From: Dyella sp. BiH032
GTDB lineage: Bacteria > Pseudomonadota > Gammaproteobacteria > Xanthomonadales > Rhodanobacteraceae
Direction of reading: 5' to 3'
Length of the DNA stretch: 64,000 nt
Assembly (NCBI RefSeq): GCF_031954525.1
Contig: NZ_CP134867.1
Location: 1,054,001-1,118,000, forward strand
Positions 48,929 through 56,766 of the stretch are shown in pieces. The translations under genes and the position numbers were made by a program. Each line of letters starts with the position of its first letter. Position 1 is the first letter of the stretch. Under the pieces are notes generated by a model. The model had not been told where the DNA came from and ran no database searches. It saw only the letters and a list, made by a program, of their open reading frames with translations.

Positions 48929-49999
48929 ATGCGCATTGCACACATCGCTCCACTTTACGAAGCCGTGCCGCCCAGGTTCTACGGCGGCACCGAACGCGTG
49001 GTCGCCTACCTGGCCGACGCGCTGGTCGCGCTGGGGCACGACGTCACCGTGTTCGCCAGCGCGGACACCCGCACGCGCGCTCATCTGTTTCCCGCCCGTG
49101 ACCAGGCCATCCGCCTGGACCCGGCGCCGCTGAAATCCGACCTGGCCGCGCACCTGGCCATGCTGCACGAAGTGCGGCGCCGGGTAGACGAGTTCGACGT
49201 GCTGCACTTCCACGTCGACCTGGTCCATTTCCCGTTCTTCGAGAACATGGCCAGGCGCACGCTCACCACGCTGCACGGACGCCTGGATCTGAAGGATCTC
49301 CCTGGCGCCTACCTGGCCTGGCCGCAGTTCCCGCTCGTCTCGATCTCCGACCAGCAGCGCCAGCCGTTGCCGTTCGCACACTGGGTGGGCACCGTGCCGC
49401 ACGGGTTGCCGGCGGACTTGTATCGTCCGGTCGCGGCGCCGGCGGGGGACTATCTGGCCTTCCTGGGCCGCATGTCGCCGGAGAAGCGGCCCGACCGCGC
49501 CATCGCCATCGCACGGCGTGCGGGTGTGCCGTTGCGGATGGCGGCCAAGATCGATACCGCCGACGCGAGCTATTTCCACTGCCACGTGGAGCCGCTGCTC
49601 GGTGCGAGCGACGTCTCTTTCGTTGGCGAGATCAACGATGCCGGCAAACAGGATTTCCTCGGCAACGCGCGGGCCCTGCTGTTCCCGATCGACTGGCCGG
49701 AGCCGTTCGGCCTGGTGATGATCGAGGCGATGGCCTGCGGCACCCCGGTGATCGCCTGGGATTGCGGCGCGGTGCGCGAGGTGATCGAGGACGGCGTCAC
49801 CGGCTTCGTGGTGCGTTCCGAAGACGAAGCCGTGACGGCGGTGGCGCGCCTGCCAGAACTGAACCGCGCACGGATCCGGCGCGTGTTCGAGACGCGCTTC
49901 TCTGCGCGCGTGATGGCCGAGCGGTATCTCGCCCTGTACCGCCGGCTGGGCGCACCGGGCGCCGCCGCGTCCGATGGCGCGACGCTGGCGACGGCCTGA
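48929..49999 (+). CDS. GT4-family glycosyltransferase
   Basis: The 356-residue GT-B retaining glycosyltransferase begins MRIAHIAPLYEAVPPRFYGG with GGAGG 5 bases upstream. The GT4 nucleotide-sugar site is FPIDWPEPFGLVMIEAMACGTPVIAW, with the catalytic EPFGLVMIE (EX7E-type) motif. FLGRMSPEKRPDRAI is the linker strand to the C-terminal domain. It lies 12 bp before an amylo-alpha-1,6-glucosidase gene and is probably co-transcribed with it, pointing to glucan or trehalose-type metabolism; the acceptor is unknown. Confidence 0.9.
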   Translation: MRIAHIAPLYEAVPPRFYGGTERVVAYLADALVALGHDVTVFASADTRTRAHLFPARDQAIRLDPAPLKSDLAAHLAMLHEVRRRVDEFDVLHFHVDLVHFPFFENMARRTLTTLHGRLDLKDLPGAYLAWPQFPLVSISDQQRQPLPFAHWVGTVPHGLPADLYRPVAAPAGDYLAFLGRMSPEKRPDRAIAIARRAGVPLRMAAKIDTADASYFHCHVEPLLGASDVSFVGEINDAGKQDFLGNARALLFPIDWPEPFGLVMIEAMACGTPVIAWDCGAVREVIEDGVTGFVVRSEDEAVTAVARLPELNRARIRRVFETRFSARVMAERYLALYRRLGAPGAAASDGATLATA

Positions 50000-50011
50000 G
50001 GGAGCGAAACC

Positions 50012-52117
50012 ATGGGTGCCTTGCCGGGCTCCGGTATCAACCGATACGCCCTCAAAGACGACGATATGTTCCTGGTGTGCACCGACACCGGCGACCTGCT
50101 CGACGAAGCCGATGGCCTGTATCGCGACGGCACTCGCGTGCTGTCGCGCTGGTTTCTCTGCCTGGGCCAGGGCGCGCTTTCGCTGCTGAGCGCGGCGGCG
50201 AGCCAGGACAACGTGTACTTCGTCGCGCACCTGACCAATCAGCGCACCGCCATGCTGGAAGGCGGCCCGCCCTTCAGCGGCATCCACATCGAGCGCACCC
50301 GCTTTCTCTGGCGGGGCAGGCTGTACGAGCGGCTGGCGTGCACCAACTATGGCCAGACGGAGGTCGCGCTGCCCTTGCGCATGGAGTTCGCGGCTGATTT
50401 CCGCGACATGTTCGAGATCCGCGGCGCGGCTCGCGCCCGGCGCGGGCGCGAATGCCAACCGGAGGTGGGCGAAGCCCAGGTGAGCCTGCGGTACGAAGGG
50501 CTCGATCAAGTCGTCCGCCGCACGGTGCTGGCCTTTTCCGAGCGTCCGGTAGAGCTGACTGCGGCCCTGGCCCGGTTCGAGCTGCGGGTGCCGCCGCGCG
50601 CACGGCGCGAACTCTACCTGGAGGTCGGTGAGGAGCCGGCGGAGCCGAGCCGTGAACGCTTTCGGGCCGCGGCGACTAAAGCCCGGTGCGCCATGCGCCT
50701 GCGCGTGCGCTCGGGCGCGCGCGTGCGCAGCAGCGGCCGCGTGTTCAATGCCTGGCTGGAACGTTCGCGCGCCGACATCGCGTTGCTCACCAGCGACCTG
50801 GCCACGGGGCCTTACCCTTATGCGGGCATTCCCTGGTTCTCCACGCCGTTCGGCCGCGACGCGATCATCACCGCGCTGCAGACGCTATGGCTGGACCCGC
50901 GCCTGGCGCGCGGCGTGCTGGCGTTTCTCGCGAACAACCAGGCGAAAGACACGTCAACCTTCCGCGATTCGGCTCCCGGCAAGATCATGCACGAGACGCG
51001 CAAGGGCGAGATGGTGGCGCTGGGCGAGCTGCCGTTCGGCCTGTACTACGGCGGGGTGGATACCACGCCGCTGTTCGTGATGCTGGCGGGTGCCTACGTG
51101 CAGCGCACGGCCGACGTGGGCGCGCTGGAAGATCTGTGGCCTGCGCTGCAGGCGGCGATGGGCTGGATCGAGCGGCAGTGCGATACGGACCCGGACGGCT
51201 TCCTGACTTACCGGCGCGGCGAATCCGGCGGATTGATCAACCAGGGCTGGAAAGACAGCGGGGATTCGGTATTCCACGCCGACGGGCGCATGCCCGAGGC
51301 GCCGATCGCGCTGATCGAGGTGCAGGGTTACGTCTATGCCGCGCTGCGCGCGATGGCCGCGATGGCCCGGCATCGTGGCGAGTCCGAAGCCGCGCTGCAC
51401 TGGCGTCGTCGCGCGCGCCGGATGCGTGCGGCGGTGGAGCAGCGGTTGTGGGACGAGGAGCTGGGCTTCTATGTGATCGCGCGCGACGGCCGCGGCGAGA
51501 ACTGCCGCGTGCGCGCGTCCAACGCGGGCCATCTGTTGTACGTGGGCCTGCCGCATGCCGAGCGGGCGAGCCAGGTGATCGAGCAATTGGGCAGCCGCAC
51601 CTTCGATGGCGGCTGGGGCGTCCGCACGCTGGGCGCCGACCAGCCGCGCTTCGACCCGATGTCCTACCACAATGGATCGGTATGGCCGCATGACGTGGCA
51701 ATCTGCGCCGCCGGCATGGCGCGCTACGGAGCCCGCGGCCAGGCCGTGCGCCTGCTGGCCGAGACGTTCGAGGCGGCCACGCACTTCGGCATGCGTCTGC
51801 CGGAGCTGTTCTGCGGCTTTCCGCGCGTACCTGGTGCGCAGCCCGTGGCCTATCCGGTGGCCTGTCTGCCGCAGGCCTGGGCGGCCGGTTCGGTGTTCCT
51901 GCTATTGCGCGCGTGCCTGGGTCTCAACGTGGATGCGTGGCGGCGCGAGATCACCATCGAGCAGCCACGCCTGCCGGTGGGCGTGGACCGGCTGCAGGTG
52001 CAGGGCATCGAGATCGGCGGCAAGAGCGTGAGCCTGGCCTTCGAGCGCGCGGGCGAGCGCGTGCTGATCGACCGCATCGGCGGCGATGCCGAGGTGCGGG
52101 TGTCGGCGCGGCTCTGA
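50012..52117 (+). CDS. amylo-alpha-1,6-glucosidase/glycogen-debranching-like protein
   Basis: The 701-residue protein has an N-terminal beta-rich domain of the debranching-enzyme type (about 10-230; DDMFLVCTDTGDLLD, YRDGTRVLSRW) and a C-terminal six-hairpin catalytic domain (about 245-690). Landmarks are IPWFSTPFGRDAIITALQTL, DTTPLFVMLAGAY, LINQGWKDSGDSVFHADG and YHNGSVWPHDVAICAAG, the last two holding the probable catalytic acids (Asp and Glu/Asp). It is cytoplasmic by sequence. With the upstream GT4 gene it forms a two-gene unit. Confidence 0.9.
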   Translation: MGALPGSGINRYALKDDDMFLVCTDTGDLLDEADGLYRDGTRVLSRWFLCLGQGALSLLSAAASQDNVYFVAHLTNQRTAMLEGGPPFSGIHIERTRFLWRGRLYERLACTNYGQTEVALPLRMEFAADFRDMFEIRGAARARRGRECQPEVGEAQVSLRYEGLDQVVRRTVLAFSERPVELTAALARFELRVPPRARRELYLEVGEEPAEPSRERFRAAATKARCAMRLRVRSGARVRSSGRVFNAWLERSRADIALLTSDLATGPYPYAGIPWFSTPFGRDAIITALQTLWLDPRLARGVLAFLANNQAKDTSTFRDSAPGKIMHETRKGEMVALGELPFGLYYGGVDTTPLFVMLAGAYVQRTADVGALEDLWPALQAAMGWIERQCDTDPDGFLTYRRGESGGLINQGWKDSGDSVFHADGRMPEAPIALIEVQGYVYAALRAMAAMARHRGESEAALHWRRRARRMRAAVEQRLWDEELGFYVIARDGRGENCRVRASNAGHLLYVGLPHAERASQVIEQLGSRTFDGGWGVRTLGADQPRFDPMSYHNGSVWPHDVAICAAGMARYGARGQAVRLLAETFEAATHFGMRLPELFCGFPRVPGAQPVAYPVACLPQAWAAGSVFLLLRACLGLNVDAWRREITIEQPRLPVGVDRLQVQGIEIGGKSVSLAFERAGERVLIDRIGGDAEVRVSARL

Positions 52118-52129
52118 CGCGTCGAGGGC

Positions 52130-52159
52130 AAAAAAAAACGGGCCGCTCGCGCGGCCCGT
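52130..52159 (-). terminator. terminator of metK
   Basis: ACGGGCCGC (52138-52146) pairs with GCGGCCCGT (52151-52159) around TCGC; on the minus strand a run of nine T follows, 22 bp past the metK stop codon. It may also stop the converging debranching operon. Confidence 0.9.
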
Positions 52160-52181
52160 CTTCGTTCGCCGCGGAGGCGGC

Positions 52182-53381
52182 TTACTTCAGCTTGGCATCG
52201 GCGCGCAGCGCCTCGGCCTTGTCCGTCTTCTCCCAGGAGAAAGCGGTGTAGGTCTTGCCGTCCGGACCCTTCACTTCGTACGGGGTGCGGCCGAAGTGAC
52301 CGTAGCTGGCGGTCTGCTGATACATCGGATGGATCAGATCCAGCATCTTGATGATGCCGTACGGACGCAGGTCGAAATGCTTGCGGATGAGCTTCTCGAT
52401 CTTCTCGTCGCTGATCTTGCCGGTGCCGAAGGTAGTCACCGAGATCGAGGTCGGCTCGGCCACGCCGATGGCGTAGGAGACCTGCACTTCGCAGCGATCG
52501 GCGATGCCGGCGGCCACGATGTTCTTGGCCACGTAGCGCGCCGCGTAGGCGGCCGAACGGTCCACCTTGGACGGGTCCTTGCCGGAGAACGCGCCGCCGC
52601 CGTGGCGGGCCCAGCCGCCGTAGGTGTCGACGATGATCTTGCGGCCGGTCAGGCCGCAGTCGCCCACCGGGCCGCCGATCACGAACTTGCCGGTCGGATT
52701 GATGTGGAACTTGGTGCCCTTGTGCAGCAGCTTGGCCGGCAGCACGGGCTTGAGGATGTGCTCGCGCACGGCCTCGACCAGGTCCTTCTGCTTGACGTCC
52801 GGGTCGTGCTGGGTCGACAGCACCACGGCGTCGATCGCGGTCGCCACGCCGTCTTCATAGCGCAGGGTGACCTGGCTCTTCGCATCCGGGCGCAGCCACG
52901 GCAGCGGGGAGTTCTTCTTCTTGCGGATCTTGGCCTGCTGCTCGACGAGGCGATGCGAGTAGTAGATCGCCGCCGGCATGTAGTCCTTGGTCTCGTTGGT
53001 GGCGTAGCCGAACATCAGGCCCTGGTCGCCCGCGCCCTGTTCTTCCGGCTTCTTGCGGTCCACGCCCTGGTTGATGTCCGGCGACTGCTTGCCGATCAGG
53101 TTCAGCACGCCGCAGGTCTCACCGTCGAAGCCGACCTCGGAGGAGTCATAGCCGATGTCCACGATCACCTTGCGGGTAAGCGCTTCCAGGTCGATCCAGG
53201 CGCTGGTGGTGATCTCGCCGGCCACGATGGCCACGCCGGTCTTCACCAGGGTCTCGCAGGCCACGCGCGCGCGCGGATCCTGGGCCAGGATGGCGTCGAG
53301 GACGGCATCGGAGATCTGGTCGGCGACCTTGTCCGGATGGCCTTCGGAAACCGATTCGGAGGTGAAGAGGAAGTTGCTCAT
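52182..53381 (-). CDS. metK: S-adenosylmethionine synthetase
   Basis: MetK makes SAM from methionine and ATP. The 399-residue protein begins [22 protein letters not shown], its first signature, with the second, [16 protein letters not shown], and [19 protein letters not shown] later, all intact. The start codon has AAGGAAGG 13 bases upstream, inside a small TATCC/GGATA hairpin (53391-53408). With ahcY and metF it is the third methionine-cycle gene of the window. Confidence 0.98.
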   Translation of the reverse strand: MSNFLFTSESVSEGHPDKVADQISDAVLDAILAQDPRARVACETLVKTGVAIVAGEITTSAWIDLEALTRKVIVDIGYDSSEVGFDGETCGVLNLIGKQSPDINQGVDRKKPEEQGAGDQGLMFGYATNETKDYMPAAIYYSHRLVEQQAKIRKKKNSPLPWLRPDAKSQVTLRYEDGVATAIDAVVLSTQHDPDVKQKDLVEAVREHILKPVLPAKLLHKGTKFHINPTGKFVIGGPVGDCGLTGRKIIVDTYGGWARHGGGAFSGKDPSKVDRSAAYAARYVAKNIVAAGIADRCEVQVSYAIGVAEPTSISVTTFGTGKISDEKIEKLIRKHFDLRPYGIIKMLDLIHPMYQQTASYGHFGRTPYEVKGPDGKTYTAFSWEKTDKAEALRADAKLK

Positions 53382-53828
53382 CGCGGGTTATATCCTTCCT
53401 TACGGATAGAGAGATGAAAGAGGGTGCGGCATGATACATGCCCGCCCCCGGTTTTGCAGCTACAGCATGACCCCGGCAGGTGACGATTTCGTGCCGATTC
53501 AGCCGTTTGGACGGCCAGGAGGCCTTTTTCTGGCGCAGGCCGCCGCGCTCGAGAGGGCCGAAAGCGAGAAGGATAGCTCAGACAAATCTCCGGGCCATGG
53601 CGCGCTGCAAGGCTGTGCCGGTGAAGGTCGCCAGCGCGGGCCTCGGCGGCCCGGGTGTCCGCCGGAGGACCTTGGTGCCGGCGGATCGAAGCCCCCGACC
53701 TGCTCTGTGGACGTGGTCGCCTGGAGGGTACGACGGGCAAGCAACGGTGCTATCGCGCCACGTCATGCCGGGGCTACCGCTTCCCGGACATGCATGAACT
53801 CGTCGGTACCTCTGACGAGCTGTCATCG
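53382..53828. other. intergenic, no gene recognised
   Basis: These 447 bp form most of the metK-SGNH gap. Aside from the metK leader hairpin I find no credible gene, RNA or terminator. Reading frames here lack ribosome sites and protein-like composition. Confidence 0.45.
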
Positions 53829-53846
53829 CATTTGGACGTCCAAATG
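53829..53846. promoter_or_regulatory. 18-bp perfect palindrome CATTTGGACGTCCAAATG
   Basis: A perfect, uninterrupted 18-bp palindrome lies 162 bp before the SGNH hydrolase start codon. A dimeric regulator of the TetR, MarR or GntR kind would bind such a site; which one is unknown and no regulator gene is adjacent. Confidence 0.5.
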
Positions 53847-53872
53847 GTACTGGGGCCAATGACCACGGATGC

Positions 53873-53897
53873 GGGCGCCTCGCAGACCGAGGCGCCC
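53873..53897. repeat. strong hairpin upstream of the SGNH gene
   Basis: GGGCGCCTCG (53873-53882) and CGAGGCGCCC (53888-53897) form a 10-bp stem around CAGAC. No T-run follows, so a terminator is unlikely. Confidence 0.5.
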
Positions 53898-54007
53898 GAC
53901 ATCGCCTCTCTCTGGCATGCGAGCGAGGTGCTTGCTCCATGCGAACCGGCGCTGGCATCGGGGCATAATCGGTCGGCGAATCCACAGAAGCCGACGAGGT
54001 GACGACA

Positions 54008-54733
54008 GTGCGATGGTTCAGTAGCGCAGTTAAGCATGCGACAGGCGCATTGATGTGGCTGCTGCTGGTGGCGACGACCGCCGCGGCAGCGAAGGAGACT
54101 GGCCCGTTGGAGTGGCGCGATGCGATGAATGCCTTCGCCGCCCAGGACCAGGCTCATCCGCCCCCGCAGCAGGGCGTGCTGTTCATCGGCAGCTCCTCGA
54201 TCAATTTCTGGCATTCGCTGGCGGAAGATTTCCCCGGGGTGCCGGTGATCAATCGAGGCTTCGGCGGCTCGGCCATCGAAGACAGTACGTATTACGTCGA
54301 CCGCATCGTGACGCCGTACCACCCGCGCCTGATCGTGATGTACGCGGGCGACAACGATGTATACGAAGGCCATTCGGCCACGCAGGTGGCGGATGACTTC
54401 AAGGCCTTCGTGGCGCGCGTGCGCAAGGATCTGCCCGAGGTGCCAATCGTGTACATCTCGATCAAGCCCAGCGTGGCGCGCTGGTCGCTGTGGCCGGCGA
54501 TGCGGGAAGCGAATGGCCTGATCCGCGATTGGGCGGCGACGCAGCGCGGCGTCCGCTTCGTCGACATTGCGCCGCCCATGCTGGACGCGCAGGGCAAGCC
54601 GCGCGCCGAGCTGTTCCGCGACGACGGGCTGCACATGCAGCCAGCCGGATATGCGCTGTGGATCCGGGCGCTGAAGCCGGTGCTGGCTTCGTATGGGTTT
54701 CCGGTGAAGGAGCCGGCTGCGGCGACTCCTTGA
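54008..54733 (+). CDS. SGNH/GDSL-type hydrolase, exported
   Basis: A 241-residue esterase-type hydrolase with a signal peptide (about 1-28, ATTAAAA). Block I is VLFIGSSSINFW with nucleophile Ser63. Block II is GFGGSAIED (Gly), block III AGDNDV (Asn) and block V DGLHMQPAGY with the catalytic Asp and His. The GTG start has GAGG 8 bases upstream; an in-frame GTG three codons earlier would leave no ribosome site. It probably acts on periplasmic esters, but the substrate is unknown. Confidence 0.88.
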   Translation: MRWFSSAVKHATGALMWLLLVATTAAAAKETGPLEWRDAMNAFAAQDQAHPPPQQGVLFIGSSSINFWHSLAEDFPGVPVINRGFGGSAIEDSTYYVDRIVTPYHPRLIVMYAGDNDVYEGHSATQVADDFKAFVARVRKDLPEVPIVYISIKPSVARWSLWPAMREANGLIRDWAATQRGVRFVDIAPPMLDAQGKPRAELFRDDGLHMQPAGYALWIRALKPVLASYGFPVKEPAAATP

Positions 54734-54738
54734 TGCAC

Positions 54739-54774
54739 CGCAGGTCGGGGTGAGCCAAAGCGAACCCCGGCCTG
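54739..54774. terminator. hairpin between convergent genes, AGCCAAAG loop
   Basis: GCAGGTCGGGGT (54739-54750) pairs with ACCCCGGCCTGC (54763-54774) with one G-U, around GAGCCAAAGCGA. It fills the 46-bp gap between the SGNH and methyltransferase genes and resembles the hairpin at 42721-42749. No T-run is present. Confidence 0.6.
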
Positions 54775-54779
54775 CGCCC

Positions 54780-55610
54780 TTAGTACACGTTGGCGCGGGC
54801 CTGCACGAAGGCGAAGAAGAACACCGCGTCCGGGTCGTTGCGCACGGCCTGCAGTTCGCGGCGCATGCCCGCTACGGTGGCTTCGTCCACCTTGGCGTCG
54901 GCCAGCAGCGGCTCGGCCGCCGACAGCAGCAGTTCCTCCCAGAACTCGATCATGTGCTTGCGCCGGCCGGGCTGGCGGTTGTCCAGGTGGAAGGTTTTCA
55001 CCTCGGTCTGCACGTCGTGGTAGCCGCCGGCGAGCAGCAGATTGCCGAGCTTCGCCCCGATGAAGGGATCGCCGCCGGAATCGTACTGGTGGTCGTTGAA
55101 CGCCATCCAGTAGCGCAGCAGATGGGGCGAGTACGGATCGAGAAAGAACGACGAGTTCAACACCTCGGTCACGTAGATCGTCGCGCCGGGGCTCAGTACG
55201 CGTCGCACTTCACTCAGCACGCGCGCCGGGCTGGGCATGTGTTCGAGCACCCAGCACAGGTAGGCGGCGTCGAAGCTGCGCTCGCCGAAGGGCAGGTCGG
55301 TGGCGTCGGCCTGCCTGAGTTCGTAGCGCGACGCGCACCACGCGGTGGCGCCGAGGTTGCGCTCGGCAGCGGCCAGCTGCGTCGCCGAACGGTCCACGCC
55401 GGTGACGTGCAGCTGCGGAAAACGGCGCAGCAGGATCTCCGTCTGCGCACCGACGCCACAACCGACTTCGAGCAAGCGTGTGGCATCGCCCAAGTCGATA
55501 TGCCGGAACAGGCTGGTCTCGAACATGCGGGCCTGGCGCATGAGGCGCGCCTGCTCCTCGGTCGAGAAGCCATGGATGTAGGGGAATTCGCCGATGGAGT
55601 CGGTGGCCAT
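54780..55610 (-). CDS. class I SAM-dependent methyltransferase
   Basis: The 276-residue enzyme has the SAM-binding motif I LLEVGCGVGAQTE (about 45-57), an acidic motif II in VTGVDRS and the motif after RQADATDLPFGERSFDAAYLCWVLEHM, a Methyltransf_11/25-type core. The C-terminal part is unlike ubiquinone or tRNA methyltransferases I know. The target molecule cannot be read. Start chosen at MATDSIGEF; the frame is open 20 codons further. Confidence 0.82.
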   Translation of the reverse strand: MATDSIGEFPYIHGFSTEEQARLMRQARMFETSLFRHIDLGDATRLLEVGCGVGAQTEILLRRFPQLHVTGVDRSATQLAAAERNLGATAWCASRYELRQADATDLPFGERSFDAAYLCWVLEHMPSPARVLSEVRRVLSPGATIYVTEVLNSSFFLDPYSPHLLRYWMAFNDHQYDSGGDPFIGAKLGNLLLAGGYHDVQTEVKTFHLDNRQPGRRKHMIEFWEELLLSAAEPLLADAKVDEATVAGMRRELQAVRNDPDAVFFFAFVQARANVY

Positions 55611-55722
55611 GGGGAGGCCTTCGCGTCGAGGGCGGGAAGACAGCTTAGGCTCGGTCCGTGACGCGCTCAATCGGCCGTCGGGAGGATCGCCGGCGCGTGC
55701 AGGCCGGGAACGCGTGCGCTGG

Positions 55723-56709
55723 TCAGGCGGCGAGTTCGAGGCCGCTTTCCAGTGCCTGGAAGTACTCGCGGGTCAGCCGCAGCTGGTCCTGCGCGCTTTC
55801 GGCGCGATTCACCACGTCGCGGAAGGCCGCGTTTTCCGGACGGTCCTTGGCGTACCAGCCCAGATGCTTGCGCGCGATGCGCACGCCGGCTTGTTCGCCG
55901 TAGAAGGCGTAAAGATGTTCCAGGTGCGACAGCAGGATCGCCGCCACTTCGGCCGGGCCCGGCTCGGGCAGGCGCTCGCCGGTGGCGAGGTAGTGCGCGA
56001 CCTCGCGGAAGATCCAGGGGCGGCCCTGCGCGCCGCGGCCGATCATCACGGCGTCCGCGCCGGTCACGTCGAGCACGTGCTTCGCGCGCTCGGGCGTGGT
56101 GACGTCGCCGTTGGCGAACACCGGGATGCGCACGGACGCCTTGACCGCGGCGATGGTCTCGTATTCCGCCTCGCCCTCGTACTTGTCGGCGCGCGTGCGC
56201 CCATGCACGGCGAGCGCGGCGATGCCCGCGTCTTCGGCGATCCGCGCGATCGTGAGCGCGTTCTTGTGCTGGCGATCCCAGCCCGTGCGGATCTTCAGCG
56301 TCACCGGTATGTCGACCGCATCCACCACCGCCTTGACGATGCGCGCCACCAGCGGTTCGTCCTGCAGCAGGGCAGAGCCGGACCACACGTTGCAGACCTT
56401 CTTGGCCGGGCAGCCCATATTGATGTCGACGATCTGCGCGCCGTTGTCCGCGTTGTAGCGCGCCGCGTCGGCGAGCATGGCCGGATCGTAGCCGGCGATC
56501 TGCACGCTGACCGGCTCCGGTTCGCCGGCGTGGTCCATGCGTCGCAGCGACTTGCGGGTGTGCCACAGGCGCGGATCGGCCGTGGTCATCTCGGACACAG
56601 CCAGCCCCGCGCCCAGCCGTTTGCACAGCAGGCGGAAAGGCTTGTCGGTGACCCCCGCCATGGGCGCGAGCACCACGGGCGGGTCGATGCGGTAGGGGCC
56701 GATCTGCAT
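55723..56709 (-). CDS. dusB: tRNA-dihydrouridine synthase B
   Basis: DusB reduces uridine to dihydrouridine in the D-loop of tRNAs with FMN. The 328-residue protein opens with VVLAPMAGVTDKPFRLL and has the catalytic Cys100 in INMGCPAKKVCN, then HGRTRADKYEGEAEY and IPVFANGDV and GRGAQGRPWIF. The KKVCN after the active Cys points to DusB rather than DusA or DusC. The fis gene that often follows dusB is absent here. Confidence 0.93.
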   Translation of the reverse strand: MQIGPYRIDPPVVLAPMAGVTDKPFRLLCKRLGAGLAVSEMTTADPRLWHTRKSLRRMDHAGEPEPVSVQIAGYDPAMLADAARYNADNGAQIVDINMGCPAKKVCNVWSGSALLQDEPLVARIVKAVVDAVDIPVTLKIRTGWDRQHKNALTIARIAEDAGIAALAVHGRTRADKYEGEAEYETIAAVKASVRIPVFANGDVTTPERAKHVLDVTGADAVMIGRGAQGRPWIFREVAHYLATGERLPEPGPAEVAAILLSHLEHLYAFYGEQAGVRIARKHLGWYAKDRPENAAFRDVVNRAESAQDQLRLTREYFQALESGLELAA

Positions 56710-56766
56710 CGGGCTAGTTTAGCCTGCCGCCGGCTCCGGATCTGACCCGCCGACGCCCAGCGGTGC

